Shown in pieces: positions 12,914-13,062 of a stretch of DNA of 13,062 nucleotides. This DNA is from an uncultured Flavobacteriales bacterium. GTDB lineage: Bacteria; Bacteroidota; Bacteroidia; CAIKAF01. Position 1 is the stretch's first letter; each line of letters starts with the position of its first letter. The DNA is taken from contig CALEWF010000105.1 of the NCBI GenBank assembly GCA_937925455.1, forward strand, positions 1-13,062. The letters run 5' to 3'. The notes beneath the pieces were generated by a model. It did not search any database. It worked only from the letters and a program-made list of their open reading frames with translations, and was not told where the DNA came from. The position numbers were made by a program, and so were the translations under genes.

Positions 12914-13062
12914 AAATTGTCATTAGAATTTTCTAATAATGTTAATTTAGAGGGGGCTGTCGTGTGTTTCTCCGCCTCTTGAGGGGCGGATTCACCCGCT
13001 GCCCCGTCTGCTGCGGATGGAAGTGGAAAGCCCGCAGGGGCGAAGCCCACAGGGCACGGGGT
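12914..13062 (+). repeat. Structured GC-rich repeat, copy 4 (cut by the window end)
   Basis: This is the 5' two-thirds of the family's long form. The leader AAATTGTCATTAGAATT (12914-12930) matches the leader of copy 2. GGGGGCTGTC (12952-12961) would pair with the GACAGCCCC seen at the 3' end of copies 1 and 3. Stem A pairs 12983-12989 with 12999-13005 around the loop ATTCACCCG, which is identical to that of copy 2 even though the stem bases differ. The left strand of stem B (GCCCACAGGGCACGGGGT) runs to the window edge. It lies about 20-60 bp after the LysE-family gene, on the same strand. Confidence 0.8.

Noticed and set aside
166..13062. CRISPR array
   Set aside because: Copies are kilobases apart, differ in orientation and length, and have no regular short spacers.
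1..13062. tRNA or rRNA genes
   Set aside because: No cloverleaf with a TTCGA-type T-loop or rRNA-like sequence was found on either strand by eye.

Overview
The window looks like a chromosomal segment of a member of the Bacteroidota, most likely from the Chitinophagaceae or a related group. The evidence is threefold. Coding sequence is moderately AT-rich. Shine-Dalgarno sequences are nearly absent. Matches to the Bacteroidota -7 promoter element (TAnnTTTG) sit just upstream of lpdA, aspS and mutA. Gene content and protein style (GAD-containing AspRS, two-subunit methylmalonyl-CoA mutase, GatC) agree with this. The lineage is an inference; no rRNA or other marker gene is present.

Layout. Positions 1-472 are non-coding: a perfect 15-bp palindrome, low-complexity repeats, one copy of a GC-rich structured repeat, then a promoter. 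Positions 473-3336 (+) hold lpdA (dihydrolipoyl dehydrogenase), an alpha/beta hydrolase and engB (ribosome-assembly GTPase). Positions 3337-4139 are an 800-bp non-coding block between convergent genes, made almost entirely of repeats. Positions 4140-6928 (-) are a tight aspS-plsC-gatC operon. Positions 6929-7223 are non-coding and mostly one inverted copy of the structured repeat. Positions 7224-8534 (-) are a photolyase gene. A 127-bp divergent intergenic region follows, then a mutA-mutB-LysE operon (+, 8662-12894), and finally the start of a fourth repeat copy that runs off the window.

How the genes fit together. The ten genes are mostly housekeeping: the E3 subunit of 2-oxoacid dehydrogenases, 50S ribosome assembly, Asp-tRNA charging, tRNA amidation, phospholipid synthesis, light-driven DNA repair, and methylmalonyl-CoA/succinyl-CoA interconversion. 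MutB carries the whole cobalamin site. MutA is short, lacks a B12 domain and has Met where MutB has its active-site His.

The main discovery candidate is not a protein. A GC-rich element of roughly 190 nt occurs four times: 166-325, 3807-4040, complement of 6996-7178, and 12914 to the window end. Comparing copies by eye shows paired compensatory substitutions in two helices (three pairs in one, two in the other). The single-base bulges stay in place and the apical loop is nearly invariant. That is the signature of selection on a folded nucleic acid, either a structured RNA or the hairpin of a non-autonomous mobile element. Some copies have CCCAAATTATCA / TGATAATTTGGG ends, which favours mobility. 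All four copies point the same way as the gene preceding them, where that gene is visible. I do not recognise it as a named family.
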